Positions 24,538 to 33,971 of a DNA stretch of 36,861 nt are shown piece after piece. This DNA is from Pseudidiomarina aestuarii. GTDB lineage: Bacteria > Pseudomonadota > Gammaproteobacteria > Enterobacterales > Alteromonadaceae. The stretch is from assembly GCA_003030745.1 (NCBI GenBank), contig PYVG01000010.1, forward strand, positions 1-36,861, given 5' to 3'. The notes below the pieces were generated by a model. The model was not told the origin of the DNA. It ran no database searches and worked only from the letters and a program-made list of their open reading frames with translations. A program made the position numbers and the translations under genes. Each line of letters opens with the position of its first letter. Within the stretch, counting starts at the first letter, position 1.

Positions 24538-26025
24538 TTAAGAATGAAGCTGAACCTTCAAGACCGCAACGTTTGAGTAACCTTGCTCTTGCAAGTATAA
24601 AGCTTGTAACTGACTCATCACACCTTGCTCACAATACAGCAGATAAGTTTTTTGCCTATCTAATTCAGCAAAGCGACGGGCTAATTTAAAAAACGGTATA
24701 TGTTGAACCGGAGCGCCCACTTGCTGCTCATCTAAAGGCTTCGCCTCTTGCTGGTCAGCACTGCGGATATCAATAACCTCGGCGTTCTGTGGCACTGAAT
24801 CGACCGTTTCCACCGCGCTCACTTGACTCGCCAGTTGCTCACCGAGTGAGTTTACTTCAACCACATTAGCAGCCAATACCTGACGTTCAATTAAGCTGTT
24901 ATCCAGCGTCGATTCCGCTTCCAGAACCGCTTGTTTGCCAGCCTTTACATTCGGCTTCACTGAAATCACACCACAATATTCTGGCATACTTCTCGCTAAA
25001 TCCGCCGTGCCAATTTGTTGCGCAATGTTAATAATCTCTTGTTTGTCCATGGTAATGAGCGGACGCAGCACTAACTTCTCAGTAGCTTCGTCAATCACGC
25101 TCAAATTACTCAAAGTTTGACTGGATACTTGGCCGAGCGCCTCACCAGTGACCAATGCGGATACGTTTAAACGATCTGCAACGATCTCGGCCGCCCGCAG
25201 CATTTGTCGTTTTAGCACCACGCCCATCAAACCTGTGTCGACCCGCTCTAAAATTTCTTCCACTACAGGTGCGAAGTCGATACTCACAAATTTCAGCGGA
25301 TGCGATGCGGCATAGCGTTGCCACAAATAATGAGCCGTTTGACGCACGCCGGTTTCATGCTGCGCACCGCCCAAATTGAAAAAGCAAAAATGGGTACGAG
25401 CGCCGCGTCGCAATAACTGGAAACTGGCAACGCTGGAGTCAAAGCCCCCCGACAACAAGCTAACGACCGTCTCTTGGGTTGGAATTGGGAATCCGCCAAG
25501 TCCAGCTAGCTTGTCGCCAAAAACTCGTACGGTCTCACCATCAATTTCAAGCCGAATATCGACTTCTGGCTGTTTCAAATTTACCCGTGCACTAGGCACT
25601 GCCGCCAATAATTGTGCACCTACACATTTCGCCACATCTTGTGAGCTAAAATCATGTTCGCCTTTGCGATTCACACGCACTGCAAACGACCGGTTAGCAA
25701 TGTTGTGACCCCAGGTTGCAACGGCCAACTCGGCAATAGTCTCGAGCGACTCGAGCGGTTGTTCGAATGATTGACTGAACCAAGCGATGCCTGGTACATC
25801 CTGCAATAGCCGCACGAGCTGCTGTTCAATGTTCGCAGACTGTTCAGTGGTAGCCACATCGGTGGCAATGATTTCAATGCGATCCCAACACCACGTCACT
25901 GTGACGGGCAGTTTTTGCTGGCGCAAGATACTTTTCAAATTATTGACTAAAACTTTGCCGTAACGCTTACGAACGCCCTTACTTTTAATGGTGATCTCAG
26001 CGTGGAGCCGGATAATAAATTTCAT
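24538..26025 (-). CDS. thiI: tRNA 4-thiouridine synthase / thiamine thiazole sulfur carrier enzyme ThiI
   Basis: 495 residues from the family start MKFIIRLHAEITIKSK (an in-frame start at 26070 adds 15 unlike residues). ThiI activates U8 of tRNA with ATP and passes sulfur from IscS to make 4-thiouridine, and thiolates ThiS for thiamine thiazole. It has an N-terminal ferredoxin-like and THUMP part (to about 165), the PP-loop LSGGFDSSVAS (SGGFDSS at 192-198), the conserved Cys351 in MPEYCGVIS, and a C-terminal rhodanese domain (about 390-495) with the persulfide Cys465 in LLYCEQGVMS. All three catalytic elements are intact, as in E. coli. thiL, another thiamine gene, lies further right in a separate operon. 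Confidence 0.96.
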   Translation of the reverse strand: MKFIIRLHAEITIKSKGVRKRYGKVLVNNLKSILRQQKLPVTVTWCWDRIEIIATDVATTEQSANIEQQLVRLLQDVPGIAWFSQSFEQPLESLETIAELAVATWGHNIANRSFAVRVNRKGEHDFSSQDVAKCVGAQLLAAVPSARVNLKQPEVDIRLEIDGETVRVFGDKLAGLGGFPIPTQETVVSLLSGGFDSSVASFQLLRRGARTHFCFFNLGGAQHETGVRQTAHYLWQRYAASHPLKFVSIDFAPVVEEILERVDTGLMGVVLKRQMLRAAEIVADRLNVSALVTGEALGQVSSQTLSNLSVIDEATEKLVLRPLITMDKQEIINIAQQIGTADLARSMPEYCGVISVKPNVKAGKQAVLEAESTLDNSLIERQVLAANVVEVNSLGEQLASQVSAVETVDSVPQNAEVIDIRSADQQEAKPLDEQQVGAPVQHIPFFKLARRFAELDRQKTYLLYCEQGVMSQLQALYLQEQGYSNVAVLKVQLHS

Positions 26026-26111
26026 GATAGTGAGGTACTCTTTCTCGCATTGACTCTGTTTCACGCCCAAAATCCCTTACACCGGCGCAAAAGGGCGGTA
26101 TTATAGCGGAT

Positions 26112-26140
26112 TTGACCGAGTCACGGAATCGCGGTAATTT
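26112..26140 (+). promoter_or_regulatory. Putative promoter of xseB-ispA-dxs
   Basis: TTGACC (26112-26117), 17 bases, TAATTT (26135-26140), about 48 bases before the xseB ATG, which has a good AGGGGA site. A second candidate, TTACAC-16-TATTAT (26077-26104), lies upstream. The 162-base gap to thiI must also hold the thiI promoter on the other strand, which I could not place. Confidence 0.45.
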
Positions 26141-26187
26141 GTGCGCCTTACAGCGCCTCACGCTAACGAATATAGGGGATATCCCGA

Positions 26188-26472
26188 ATGGCAGACACTC
26201 CAGCAGAAACGACCCAACAGCAAGCCGACGAACTTACCTTTGAGCAGGCCATGCAGCAGCTTGAACAGATTGTTGCTCAGCTAGAGCAAGGTGATATGCC
26301 ATTAGAGGGCGCGTTACAGCAGTTTGAGCGTGCTATTGCGCTGTCACGAGTGAGCCAGAAAAAACTGCAGCAAGCCGAGCAAAAAGTCAGCCTGTTGTTG
26401 CAACAGCAACAGGGCGAGACACTCGAGCCTTTTGCAGAATCGTCACGTTCCAGCCAAGAGGATGACGTGTGA
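26188..26472 (+). CDS. xseB: Exodeoxyribonuclease VII small subunit
   Basis: 94 residues, slightly longer than E. coli XseB (80) because of a Thr/Gln-rich N-terminal extension and a Ser/Glu-rich tail. The helical hairpin core is intact: LTFEQAMQQLEQIVAQLEQG, then MPLEGALQQFERAIAL and LQQAEQKV. Several small subunits wrap around the coiled coil of one XseA (gene at 3447). The strong AGGGGATAT upstream supports the ATG. Its stop overlaps the GTG start of ispA by 4 bases (GTGA), so the two are translationally coupled. The order xseB-ispA-dxs is the same in E. coli. Confidence 0.96.
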   Translation: MADTPAETTQQQADELTFEQAMQQLEQIVAQLEQGDMPLEGALQQFERAIALSRVSQKKLQQAEQKVSLLLQQQQGETLEPFAESSRSSQEDDV

Positions 26473-27356
26473 CCTTAAACGCTGTACTTGCAGCAGCCAG
26501 AGAGCGTGTCGATAGTTTTTTAACACGCTCCTTAGAACGGTCAGACCGCCCTGCTGAAACTCTCAATCAAGCCATGCAATACGCGTTGCTATTGGGTGGT
26601 AAACGGGTGCGACCATTTTTGACGTACCAAGTCGGCCAGCTCTGTCACGCCGACGAGACCGTGCTAGATCACGCAGCCGCCGCCGTAGAATGTATTCATG
26701 CTTACTCGCTCATCCACGACGATTTACCGGCGATGGATAACGATACATTGCGGCGCGGACAGCCCACCTGCCACATAGCCTTTGATGAGGCGACCGCAAT
26801 TCTTGCGGGTGATGCCTTACAATCACTCGCCTTCGAAATACTCAGTACCCCGGGTTTAGCCGTCTCAGCAAATTCGCAACTGTTGATGGTCAACGCGTTA
26901 GCCGCTGCCAGTGGTGACCGCGGAATGTGTGCAGGCCAAGCATTGGATTTGGATGCTACAGCCAAACAGCTCATCGAAGCTGAATTAGCGCGTGTTCACC
27001 GCCATAAAACAGGTGCCCTCATTCGTTGTGCGGTAACTCTTGGAGTGCTCGCCGGTGATGCAGACGCACAACAATGGCGCACAGATTTTGAGTCTTTCGC
27101 GGATTACTTAGGCTTAGCCTTTCAGGTTCAAGACGACATTCTCGACGTCACTGGCAGCACCACTGCACTCGGTAAGTCTCAAGGCAGTGATCGGGCAGCA
27201 AACAAAGCGACGTATGTAAGTGTATTAGGATTAGCCGGAGCACAAGAGTGCTTACATAATCTGCACCAGAAAGCACTTCATGCCCTGCGCAGAATCCCTT
27301 ACAATACCCACACATTGGAAAGCTTTGCAGAAGCTTTATTAAATCGGGATCATTAA
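26469..27356 (+). CDS. ispA: Farnesyl diphosphate synthase (geranyltranstransferase)
   Basis: Condenses isopentenyl diphosphate with dimethylallyl and then geranyl diphosphate to give farnesyl diphosphate for ubiquinone and undecaprenyl phosphate. 295 residues (E. coli 299). The first aspartate-rich motif is DDLPAMDND (84-92) followed by LRRGQPT, and the second is [11 protein letters not shown] (about 218-228). [18 protein letters not shown] and [15 protein letters not shown] are also family marks. Translation begins at GTG inside the end of xseB, with a 4-base overlap. dxs follows 4 bases after the stop. Confidence 0.96.
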   Translation: MTLNAVLAAARERVDSFLTRSLERSDRPAETLNQAMQYALLLGGKRVRPFLTYQVGQLCHADETVLDHAAAAVECIHAYSLIHDDLPAMDNDTLRRGQPTCHIAFDEATAILAGDALQSLAFEILSTPGLAVSANSQLLMVNALAAASGDRGMCAGQALDLDATAKQLIEAELARVHRHKTGALIRCAVTLGVLAGDADAQQWRTDFESFADYLGLAFQVQDDILDVTGSTTALGKSQGSDRAANKATYVSVLGLAGAQECLHNLHQKALHALRRIPYNTHTLESFAEALLNRDH

Positions 27357-27360
27357 CGAT

Positions 27361-29241
27361 ATGACAGAATCTGGCAGTCATCCAGCAACGCAATACCCTC
27401 TGTTGGATGCAATTGACGTCCCAGCCGATCTACGTGAACTTTCAGAGCGACAGCTCCCACAAGTTTGCGCTGAGGTACGTGAATTTCTGTTAAATTCCGT
27501 TAGTCGTAGTAGTGGCCATTTGGCATCAGGTTTAGGTACCGTCGAACTGACTGTTGCATTGCATTATGTGTACACCACACCCTATGACCAATTAGTCTGG
27601 GACGTTGGTCATCAAGCGTATCCCCATAAAATTTTGACCGGCCGTAAGGCACAATTGCACACCATTCGTCAAAAAGATGGCTTGCACCCGTTCCCATGGC
27701 GTGAAGAGAGCGAGTACGACACTCTATGTGTAGGTCACTCGAGTACCTCTATTAGTGCTGCGCTTGGGATGGCGATTGCCGCTGAGCGCGAGCAGACGCA
27801 GCAAAAAGTCGTCGCTATTATCGGTGACGGCGCAATGACTGCAGGCATGGCATTTGAAGCCCTCAATCACGCCGGCGACATCGACCCGAATTTACTGGTG
27901 ATTTTGAACGACAACGACATGTCTATCTCAGAGAATGTTGGTGCGTTGAATAATCACCTTGCGCGCTTACTGTCCGGAAAGGTTTATACCTCTATTCGAG
28001 AGGGCGGTAAGAAGCTCCTGCAAGGTATGCCTGGTATTCACCATTTAGCCAGTCGCGCCGAAGAGCATATGAAAGGCATGGTTGCACCAGGAACCATTTT
28101 TGAAGAGTTGGGCTTTAATTACATTGGTCCAATTGATGGTCACGACGTCAACTTGTTGGTCGACACCTTGCGCAACATGCGCAAGTTGAAAGGTCCACAA
28201 TTTCTCCATGTGGTGACACGCAAAGGCAAAGGCTACGAGCCGGCCGAAAAAGACCCGATTGGCTACCATGGCGTGCCGAAGTTTGACCCTGCTATTTCTT
28301 CACTACCTAGCAAGAAAGCGGCGACACCCTCTTACTCTCAGGTATTTGGCGATTGGTTGTGTGAAATGGCAACCCATGATTCCAAGCTCATGGCAGTCAC
28401 ACCTGCTATGCGCGAAGGCTCGGGTATGGTTCAGTTCTCTCAACGTTTCCCTGAACAATACTTTGACGTCGCTATTGCCGAACAACATGCGGTCACTTTT
28501 GCGGCAGGTTTAGCAATTGGTGGTTATCGACCCGTAGTCGCTATCTATTCGACCTTTCTGCAACGCGCGTATGATCAGTTGATCCACGATGTTGCGCTAC
28601 AAAACTTGCCCGTACTGTTTGCTATTGATCGTGCGGGAATTGTCGGTGCTGACGGCCCAACACACCAAGGCGCTTACGATTTAAGTTACCTACGCTGTAT
28701 ACCCAACATGGTAGTTATGGCGCCAAGCGACGAGAACGAATGTCGCAACATGCTATTCACCGGGTATCAACTGGGTCAGCCGGCAGCCGTTCGTTATCCA
28801 CGTGGCAACGGCAGTGGCTGTGAATTGGATGCTGAGTTACAAGCTCTAGAAATTGGTAAAGCACGCACCGTGCGAACCGGTAAGAAAATCGCTATTGCTA
28901 GCTTTGGGACCTGCCTTGCAGATGTCATGCCGTGTGCCGAAGAACTCGACGCAACTGTAATCGATATGCGTTTTGTGAAACCCCTCGACACCGCTTGCTT
29001 AGAGGCTCTTGCCAAAGACCATTCGTTGTTGGTTAGTGTTGAAGATAATGCCATTGCTGGGGGCGCGGGAAGCGCCATTGCGGAATACCTGCAAGCGCAA
29101 CAAATCAACCTACCATTGTTGCAATGCGGCTTGCCAGATAGCTTTATTAAACATGGAACACAAGACGAGATTCGCGCCGAGCTCGGACTTGATAGCGCAG
29201 GCTTACTGAAACGTATTCAAGAGCGCGTAGCCAAGATGTAA
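27361..29241 (+). CDS. dxs: 1-deoxy-D-xylulose-5-phosphate synthase
   Basis: First enzyme of the MEP isoprenoid route: joins pyruvate and glyceraldehyde 3-phosphate with thiamine diphosphate. It also feeds thiamine and pyridoxal synthesis. 626 residues (E. coli 620). His53 in [10 protein letters not shown], the TPP motif [18 protein letters not shown] (from 155) to NDNDMSIS, and the pyrimidine-binding [15 protein letters not shown] with the catalytic Glu are present. [23 protein letters not shown] and the C-terminal transketolase domain ([20 protein letters not shown]) complete it. It is the last gene of xseB-ispA-dxs. The 3' end overlaps the convergent pgpA by 39 bases, a long overlap for two conserved genes. 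Confidence 0.98.
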   Translation: MTESGSHPATQYPLLDAIDVPADLRELSERQLPQVCAEVREFLLNSVSRSSGHLASGLGTVELTVALHYVYTTPYDQLVWDVGHQAYPHKILTGRKAQLHTIRQKDGLHPFPWREESEYDTLCVGHSSTSISAALGMAIAAEREQTQQKVVAIIGDGAMTAGMAFEALNHAGDIDPNLLVILNDNDMSISENVGALNNHLARLLSGKVYTSIREGGKKLLQGMPGIHHLASRAEEHMKGMVAPGTIFEELGFNYIGPIDGHDVNLLVDTLRNMRKLKGPQFLHVVTRKGKGYEPAEKDPIGYHGVPKFDPAISSLPSKKAATPSYSQVFGDWLCEMATHDSKLMAVTPAMREGSGMVQFSQRFPEQYFDVAIAEQHAVTFAAGLAIGGYRPVVAIYSTFLQRAYDQLIHDVALQNLPVLFAIDRAGIVGADGPTHQGAYDLSYLRCIPNMVVMAPSDENECRNMLFTGYQLGQPAAVRYPRGNGSGCELDAELQALEIGKARTVRTGKKIAIASFGTCLADVMPCAEELDATVIDMRFVKPLDTACLEALAKDHSLLVSVEDNAIAGGAGSAIAEYLQAQQINLPLLQCGLPDSFIKHGTQDEIRAELGLDSAGLLKRIQERVAKM

Positions 29242-29697
29242 GGTTGCGCCGGCGGCAACGCCAGCCAAAATGTCGTCAATCATAATGCCCAGCCCGCCGT
29301 GTAAATTGCGGTCGCACCAGCCTATCGGGCCAGGTTTGACGATATCGAAGAATCGAAACAAAGCGAATGCTAGTAACACATTCCACCAGGTTAACGGTAA
29401 CGCCACCATAGCAATCAGAATGCCGCACACTTCATCCCAGACAATTGCCGGATGGTCATGAACACCCAATGCATTTGCGGTATATCGACAAATCCAAACA
29501 CCGACCACAGAGAAAAGAAGCGTTACTGCTGCATAGTTGAGTAAACTCAACTGCGTATGTAACAACCAGAGTAACGGTAATGCAGCGAGAGTCCCAAAAG
29601 TGCCTGGAGCAACGCGTGCCAAACCGCTACCAAAGCCCAAAGCAAGAAAGTGGACTGGGTTGACGAGCAGGCGCGGATATACCTTAGGATTCTCCAT
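29203..29697 (-). CDS. pgpA: Phosphatidylglycerophosphatase A
   Basis: Inner-membrane enzyme that dephosphorylates phosphatidylglycerophosphate to phosphatidylglycerol. About 164 residues from the ATG at 29697, preceded by AGAGG at good spacing. ATG 29700 and ATG 29718 are alternatives, all within the 3' end of thi[53 protein letters not shown] and [13 protein letters not shown] are the family's conserved stretches, and the Asp- and Glu-bearing ones form the predicted active site. Several hydrophobic helices fit a membrane protein. It is the last gene of ribH-nusB-thiL-pgpA. Its 3' end overlaps dxs by 39 bases. Confidence 0.94.
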   Translation of the reverse strand: MENPKVYPRLLVNPVHFLALGFGSGLARVAPGTFGTLAALPLLWLLHTQLSLLNYAAVTLLFSVVGVWICRYTANALGVHDHPAIVWDEVCGILIAMVALPLTWWNVLLAFALFRFFDIVKPGPIGWCDRNLHGGLGIMIDDILAGVAAGATLHLGYALLNTFQ

Positions 29698-30691
29698 CAT
29701 CGCCTCTTTCGTTGCCATTGGCGAAATGCTGATATCCCTGTTTACCTGCTGGCAACTGCCACGGCTCACCATCTAGCTCGAGTACCACACGGTTGACCTC
29801 ACTGGTGATGCGCCCAATACAACTCGGTTTCGTTGCCGAATGCGCCACTAAGGTATCAAACAATCCACGCTGGCTCTCTGGAACGGTAAAACATAACTCG
29901 TAATCATCGCCGCTGGTCAGCGCTAAGGCCAATGCTTGTTCTTGATACAAACTCTCGGTCATTGACAACGACAAAGGTAATTCATCAAGACTCAGTCGTG
30001 CACCCACACGAGAAGCTTTCAAAATGTGGCCGAGATCACTTAGCAGGCCATCCGAGATATCAATTGCACTGCTGGCAATGCCTCGTAGTGACTGCCCCAG
30101 AGCGACTCGCGGTGTTGGAAAGAAGAGTCGTTCACAAACCTTGCGATAATGTGGATCTGAAATAGCCAAACGCTTTTGTTGCACCGCTAACGCGAGTCCA
30201 GCGTCACCGAGTGCGTGGGATACATAAATCCAATCGCCGGGCTTAGCGCCGCTGCGCAATAAGCCTTTGCCTTTAGGAACCACACCGTGCGCCGTGACCG
30301 TAATCGTTAAAGGCCCACGCGTGGTATCGCCACCAATTAAGCTACAGTCGTAATACTCACTCATTTCCTTGAGACCCGTCGAAAAGCTCGTCAGCCACTC
30401 CTCATTAATTTCTGGAAGAGTCAACGCTAGGCTAAACCAACGTGGTTCAGCGCCCATGGCAGCGAGATCACTGAGGTTTACCGCAAGAATTTTATGGCCG
30501 ATGGCGCGAGCAGGCGTGTTGGCATCAAAGTGTACGCCAGCAACCATGGTGTCGGTAACAATGACTAGGTCTTCGGTCGGGTCAATCGACACGATCGCAC
30601 CGTCGTCGCCTACGCTGACTTGAACGTCATCTCGTTGAGCGAAGCGGTGCGTAAAATAGGTTTCGATGACATCGAATTCGCCGAATGCCAT
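29684..30691 (-). CDS. thiL: Thiamine-monophosphate kinase
   Basis: Phosphorylates thiamine monophosphate to the active diphosphate. 335 residues from ATG 30691 (MAFGEFDVIETYF, as in E. coli MACGEFSLIARYF). A TTG two codons upstream is not needed. The AIR-synthase-type fold has GDDGAIVSI, TDTMVAGVHF, HKILAVNLSDLAAMGAEPRW, LIGGDTTRGPLTITVTAHG, the ATP-binding RSGAKPGDWIYVSH, SSAIDISDGLLSDLGHI and SGDDYELCFTV. It lies 12 bases after nusB and overlaps pgpA by about 14 bases, a conserved arrangement. Confidence 0.97.
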   Translation of the reverse strand: MAFGEFDVIETYFTHRFAQRDDVQVSVGDDGAIVSIDPTEDLVIVTDTMVAGVHFDANTPARAIGHKILAVNLSDLAAMGAEPRWFSLALTLPEINEEWLTSFSTGLKEMSEYYDCSLIGGDTTRGPLTITVTAHGVVPKGKGLLRSGAKPGDWIYVSHALGDAGLALAVQQKRLAISDPHYRKVCERLFFPTPRVALGQSLRGIASSAIDISDGLLSDLGHILKASRVGARLSLDELPLSLSMTESLYQEQALALALTSGDDYELCFTVPESQRGLFDTLVAHSATKPSCIGRITSEVNRVVLELDGEPWQLPAGKQGYQHFANGNERGDDGES

Positions 30692-30703
30692 AGTCAAATC
30701 AAC

Positions 30704-31123
30704 TTACTGGCGAGCAGGACGCAATGCGTCGATGGCTTTATCCAGCACACCATTCACAAAGCGATGACTGTCGTCAGCACCGAAAGCTTTAGCAAGCTCA
30801 ATGGCTTCGTTAATTGCGACTTTATAAGGAACGTCGAGGCGGTCACGCAGTTCAAAGCACGCTAGGCGCAAGACTGCACGTTCGACATGGTCGAGATCTT
30901 TAGCTGGGCGATCTAAATAAGGCGTCATCGCATCATCAAGGCTTTTGGACTGCCCTGCAACACCACGAACTAAAGCCAAAAAGTAATCGACATCAATTTT
31001 TGAGGTATCGTTGTCCGTCAAAAACTGTGCTTCGATATCGGTCATGCTGTTCTGTGACAATTGCCAGGAGTAAATTGCTTGAACGGCAAGTTTACGGGCT
31101 TTGCGACGTGCTGCTGGTTTCAT
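30704..31123 (-). CDS. nusB: Transcription antitermination factor NusB
   Basis: 139 residues (E. coli 139), all-helical RNA-binding protein that joins NusE (S10) on boxA RNA for rRNA antitermination. [21 protein letters not shown] begins with the basic RNA-binding arm. [37 protein letters not shown] and RFVNGVLDK are the family motifs. It lies between ribH (11 bases upstream) and thiL, the usual gammaproteobacterial order. Confidence 0.98.
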   Translation of the reverse strand: MKPAARRKARKLAVQAIYSWQLSQNSMTDIEAQFLTDNDTSKIDVDYFLALVRGVAGQSKSLDDAMTPYLDRPAKDLDHVERAVLRLACFELRDRLDVPYKVAINEAIELAKAFGADDSHRFVNGVLDKAIDALRPARQ

Positions 31124-31134
31124 TCAATAACCTC

Positions 31135-31599
31135 TTATAACTGCTTTAACACGTTGATCATTTCCAACGTACTTAAGGCAGCTTCTGAACCTTTGTTGCC
31201 GGCTTTGGTGCCGCTACGCTCGATTGCTTGTTCAATGGTATCGGTCGTCAATACGCCGTTCGCAATCGGTATATCAAATTCCAGTCCAACCCGCGTCAAA
31301 CCGCTGTTACACTCGCCTGCAACGAAGTCAAAATGGGGAGTAGCACCACGAATGACTGCGCCTAAGGCAATAATGCCGTCGAACTGGTCGGTCGCGGCTA
31401 ATTTTTTGGTGGCTAGAGGAATTTCATAAGCACCAGGTACTTTTACCACAGTGATATTGTCTGCGCTGACTTGACCATAAAGCTTCAGCGTATTCAGTGC
31501 GCCTTCCAGCAAACTGTCGACCACAAAATGGTTAAAGCGAGCGACGACAATCGCAATTTTTGCGCTATTTGCGGCAATACCGCCTTCAATAACTTTCAT
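31135..31599 (-). CDS. ribH: 6,7-dimethyl-8-ribityllumazine synthase
   Basis: Penultimate enzyme of riboflavin synthesis: condenses the ribityl-aminouracil with 3,4-dihydroxybutanone 4-phosphate; forms an icosahedral or pentameric assembly. 154 residues from ATG 31599, with AGAGGA 8 bases upstream (an in-frame ATG at 31641 adds 14 unlike residues). The stretches [57 protein letters not shown] with the catalytic His in the TPHFD stretch, [20 protein letters not shown] and [15 protein letters not shown] are intact. First gene of ribH-nusB-thiL-pgpA. I see no RFN (FMN) riboswitch before it. The acyltransferase gene ends only 51 bases upstream on the same strand without a visible terminator, so some transcription may come from there. 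Confidence 0.97.
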   Translation of the reverse strand: MKVIEGGIAANSAKIAIVVARFNHFVVDSLLEGALNTLKLYGQVSADNITVVKVPGAYEIPLATKKLAATDQFDGIIALGAVIRGATPHFDFVAGECNSGLTRVGLEFDIPIANGVLTTDTIEQAIERSGTKAGNKGSEAALSTLEMINVLKQL

Positions 31600-31650
31600 G
31601 GATGAATTCCTCTTAACGAAACGGGCGCGATAATAGCACAAATTTTTGCT

Positions 31651-32256
31651 TCAGGCATGTTGTGGATTTTTGCCTTGTGCGTGAGCGACAGCTGCTTTAA
31701 CGCGTTCTAATTCAGTATCAATATCACCGGTGATAAGAAGAGCCGGTGTGATCTCCAAAACCTTGCGGCTGAAGTCCAATGCAATAGGGATAACGGGTAC
31801 GCCAGTAGTTTTGGCAATATGCAAAAAGCCCTTTTTCCATTCCGTGACTTTCTTGCGAGTGCCTTCTGGCGAGAGCGCTAGCACCAGTTCTGAACGTAGT
31901 TTGAATTGCTCCACCATTTCACCGACCACCCCTTGGGCTGAGCGGCGATCCACTGGAATTCCTCCTAACCAACGCAACAAATCATTGACTGGAAATCTGA
32001 AAATAGTGTGTTTGCCGAGATAAGAAAGTTTTAAACCCAGAGCCAACATCACAAACACGCCAATAAAAAAGTCCCAGTTACTGGTGTGCGGGGCAACAGG
32101 AATGATGGCTTGACGGGTGCGCGGCAATTCGCCTTCAATACGCCAGCCACCTAAGACGCGCAATCCAACACGCCCTATCCAGCGACTAAAAGCATTTCCG
32201 CGCGTCGGAAAATCTCCCTGCAAGTGTGCAGGGATCATCGTGTGCTGTGCTGTCAT
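31651..32256 (-). CDS. PlsC-like lysophospholipid acyltransferase family protein
   Basis: 201 residues. The H-x4-D catalytic motif is HTSNWD (His57, Asp62). The second block is FRFPVNDLLRWLGGIPVDRR, the third is SPEGTRKK (Glu131-Gly-Thr-Arg134), and the fourth is TGVPVIPIALDF. These are the four blocks of 1-acyl-glycerol-3-phosphate acyltransferases, but the protein is shorter than PlsC (245) and belongs to a side branch whose acceptor lipid is unknown. A hydrophobic stretch (FIGVFVMLALGL) suggests membrane association. It starts within the end of the DUF3014 gene (4-base ATGA overlap), so the two are coupled, probably with yaaA upstream. Confidence 0.85.
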   Translation of the reverse strand: MTAQHTMIPAHLQGDFPTRGNAFSRWIGRVGLRVLGGWRIEGELPRTRQAIIPVAPHTSNWDFFIGVFVMLALGLKLSYLGKHTIFRFPVNDLLRWLGGIPVDRRSAQGVVGEMVEQFKLRSELVLALSPEGTRKKVTEWKKGFLHIAKTTGVPVIPIALDFSRKVLEITPALLITGDIDTELERVKAAVAHAQGKNPQHA

Positions 32257-33107
32257 TGTGCTGCTAGAAGCTCCGCTTTCAGACTTTCCAACTTCAGCTT
32301 CACGCGCCGAATGTTATCAGGACCCATGCGCAACATTTGCTTTTGCGCGTCTGGCAAGCTTTCCAATTCAGGGTCTGCATAACGATACATGACCTTATCG
32401 TCATTAAGTTCAATGACCGTGCCTACTGACGGTGTCGCCAGCAGCATATCAATGGCTTCCATTAAAACTGTTTCTGGTTCCGCATCAGGGTAGCCAATTT
32501 CGCCTAATGCTTGTTTTACCAGCGGCTCGTAGCGATCCAGTCCTTGTACTAAAACTGCACTATCAAGGCTCACAAACCAATCGACAACCGTGTTGTAACG
32601 ATCAAAGCTGCGCGGATCGACATAGATTTTGCCGTTCTGCTCAAGTACGCGGAAGCGGCTCTGTGGTCCTTCAATAATAGCTTTATCACGAATCACCACA
32701 CCGTTACGCAGATTATCAACAAACACGGTGGCATCCCGCACAAGTTGCTCACTACGTAAAGGCTCAACGGACTGCTCAGCGGTTTCCAAATACCCTAGAA
32801 CCTCGGTAGTACTTTCGCCAAGCGCGGGTAATTCCACCTCTGATTCAGGTTCAACCAGTGGCTCCGACTCAAGCTCAACCGTTGGCATTGGTTCTGGCTC
32901 ATCAATAACCTCTGGTTCTGGCTCAGGTTCTGGCTCTTCGGTTTCCACCGCAACAGGAATATCAACAGGCTTCGGAGTCGGTTCTGATTGTTGTGACCAG
33001 AGCCAACCCACAACAGCAACAGCGATTGCTAGAACAACGATCACGGTCAAGATGAGTTTGCCGCGACCACTTTCTTCTTCGATTCTATCGTGTTGATGTT
33101 CCGCCAT
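32253..33107 (-). CDS. DUF3014 domain protein, membrane-anchored
   Basis: 284 residues. A short cytoplasmic N-terminus, one transmembrane helix (about 18-37, KLILTVIVVLAIAVAVVGWL), then a low-complexity Glu/Pro linker (about 41-95, repeated EPEP units) and a periplasmic globular domain (about 100-284). This domain contains SFDRYNTVVDWFVSLD, LDRYEPLVKQALGEIGYPD and VMYRYADPELESLPDAQKQM, which I recognise as DUF3014. The extended linker resembles those that let a periplasmic domain reach across the envelope, but no function is known. Gene order is yaaA, DUF3014 (11 bases later), acyltransferase (overlapping). Confidence 0.82.
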   Translation of the reverse strand: MAEHQHDRIEEESGRGKLILTVIVVLAIAVAVVGWLWSQQSEPTPKPVDIPVAVETEEPEPEPEPEVIDEPEPMPTVELESEPLVEPESEVELPALGESTTEVLGYLETAEQSVEPLRSEQLVRDATVFVDNLRNGVVIRDKAIIEGPQSRFRVLEQNGKIYVDPRSFDRYNTVVDWFVSLDSAVLVQGLDRYEPLVKQALGEIGYPDAEPETVLMEAIDMLLATPSVGTVIELNDDKVMYRYADPELESLPDAQKQMLRMGPDNIRRVKLKLESLKAELLAAQ

Positions 33108-33118
33108 GCGCTTACTCC

Positions 33119-33898
33119 TTATTGATCAGCCTCAGAACGCAGGAATACCAATTCTGTTGCTGTAGATTCTGCCGAGCTAAATCGATAACCAGCAGCATTA
33201 AACTTCTGCAAATCGGCTATCGATTTTGGCTTATTGTTCATCATAAATCGCGCCATCATGCCACGTGCTTTCTTCGCCCAGAAGCTGATGACCTTGTACT
33301 CGCCGTTTTTCTCATCTTTGAACACAGGGGTGATGATGTCGGCGTTCAGTTTCTTGTTTTGTACACTACTAAAATATTCATTAGACGCAAGATTAACTAG
33401 TATAGTTGATCCGCATTGCTCAAGATCCTTATTTAGCATCTCGGTAATACTGTCGCCCCAAAACTCGTATAGGTTTTTGCCTAGCGAGGTCTCGAGCTTA
33501 GTGCCCATCTCTAATCGATACGGTTGCATTAAATCTAAAGGTCTTAGTACACCATATAGACCTGACAAGATGCGTAAATGTTCCTGAGCATATGCAATTG
33601 CTTCGGCATCAAGCTTTTCTGCTGACAAACCAGCGTATACGTCACCATCAAATGCATAGATGGCCTGCCGTGCATTATCAAGGTCAAATGGCGTCTGCCA
33701 CTCTGCAAATCGGGCAGCATTTAAACCGGCCAATTTGTCACTAATCGACATTAAACTGCCGAGCTGTTGCGGCGATAATTCGCGCGCGACATCTACTAAC
33801 GCAGTTGCATCATCAAGTAATCGCGGCTGCGTGAACTCTTTGGTGGGAAGTTCACTCTCATAGTCCAAATTCTTGGCTGGAGAAATAACTGCTAACAT
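33119..33898 (-). CDS. yaaA: Peroxide stress protein YaaA (DUF328)
   Basis: 259 residues (E. coli 258). The family start MLAVISPAKNLDYES, then LMSISDKLAGLNAARF, AIYAFDGDVYAGL, HLRILSGLYGVLRPLDLMQPYRLEMGT, the NLASNEYF stretch and FKDEKNGEYKVISFWAKKARGMMARF are intact. In E. coli YaaA lowers intracellular unincorporated iron during peroxide stress and is OxyR-controlled; its fold binds DNA. The gene stands after the secF terminator and probably heads yaaA-DUF3014-acyltransferase. I see no clear OxyR site. Confidence 0.96.
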   Translation of the reverse strand: MLAVISPAKNLDYESELPTKEFTQPRLLDDATALVDVARELSPQQLGSLMSISDKLAGLNAARFAEWQTPFDLDNARQAIYAFDGDVYAGLSAEKLDAEAIAYAQEHLRILSGLYGVLRPLDLMQPYRLEMGTKLETSLGKNLYEFWGDSITEMLNKDLEQCGSTILVNLASNEYFSSVQNKKLNADIITPVFKDEKNGEYKVISFWAKKARGMMARFMMNNKPKSIADLQKFNAAGYRFSSAESTATELVFLRSEADQ

Positions 33899-33916
33899 CC
33901 AATTCTCTCCTTATCG

Positions 33917-33949
33917 TGAAAATAAATATGGCCTTCAATGAAGGCCATA
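33917..33949 (-). terminator. Rho-independent terminator of the yajC-secD-secF operon
   Basis: A perfect 10-bp stem TATGGCCTTC / GAAGGCCATA (33927-33936 and 33940-33949) has a 3-base loop. On the minus strand it is followed by a T-rich tract (TTTATTTTC, 33926-33918). It lies 22 bases beyond the secF stop. Confidence 0.88.
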
Positions 33950-33971
33950 CTGGATAAACTGTTTGCTTCGC

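Noticed and set aside
26100..26105. TATAAT on the minus strand as a thiI -10 element
   Set aside because: No acceptable -35 element at 16-18 bases; the same bases can be read as part of a plus-strand promoter.
26026..26187. TPP riboswitch before thiI or the dxs operon
   Set aside because: No CUGAGA or thi-box type sequence seen in this gap.
31600..31650. FMN riboswitch before ribH
   Set aside because: The gap is only 51 bases with no RFN-like conserved blocks.
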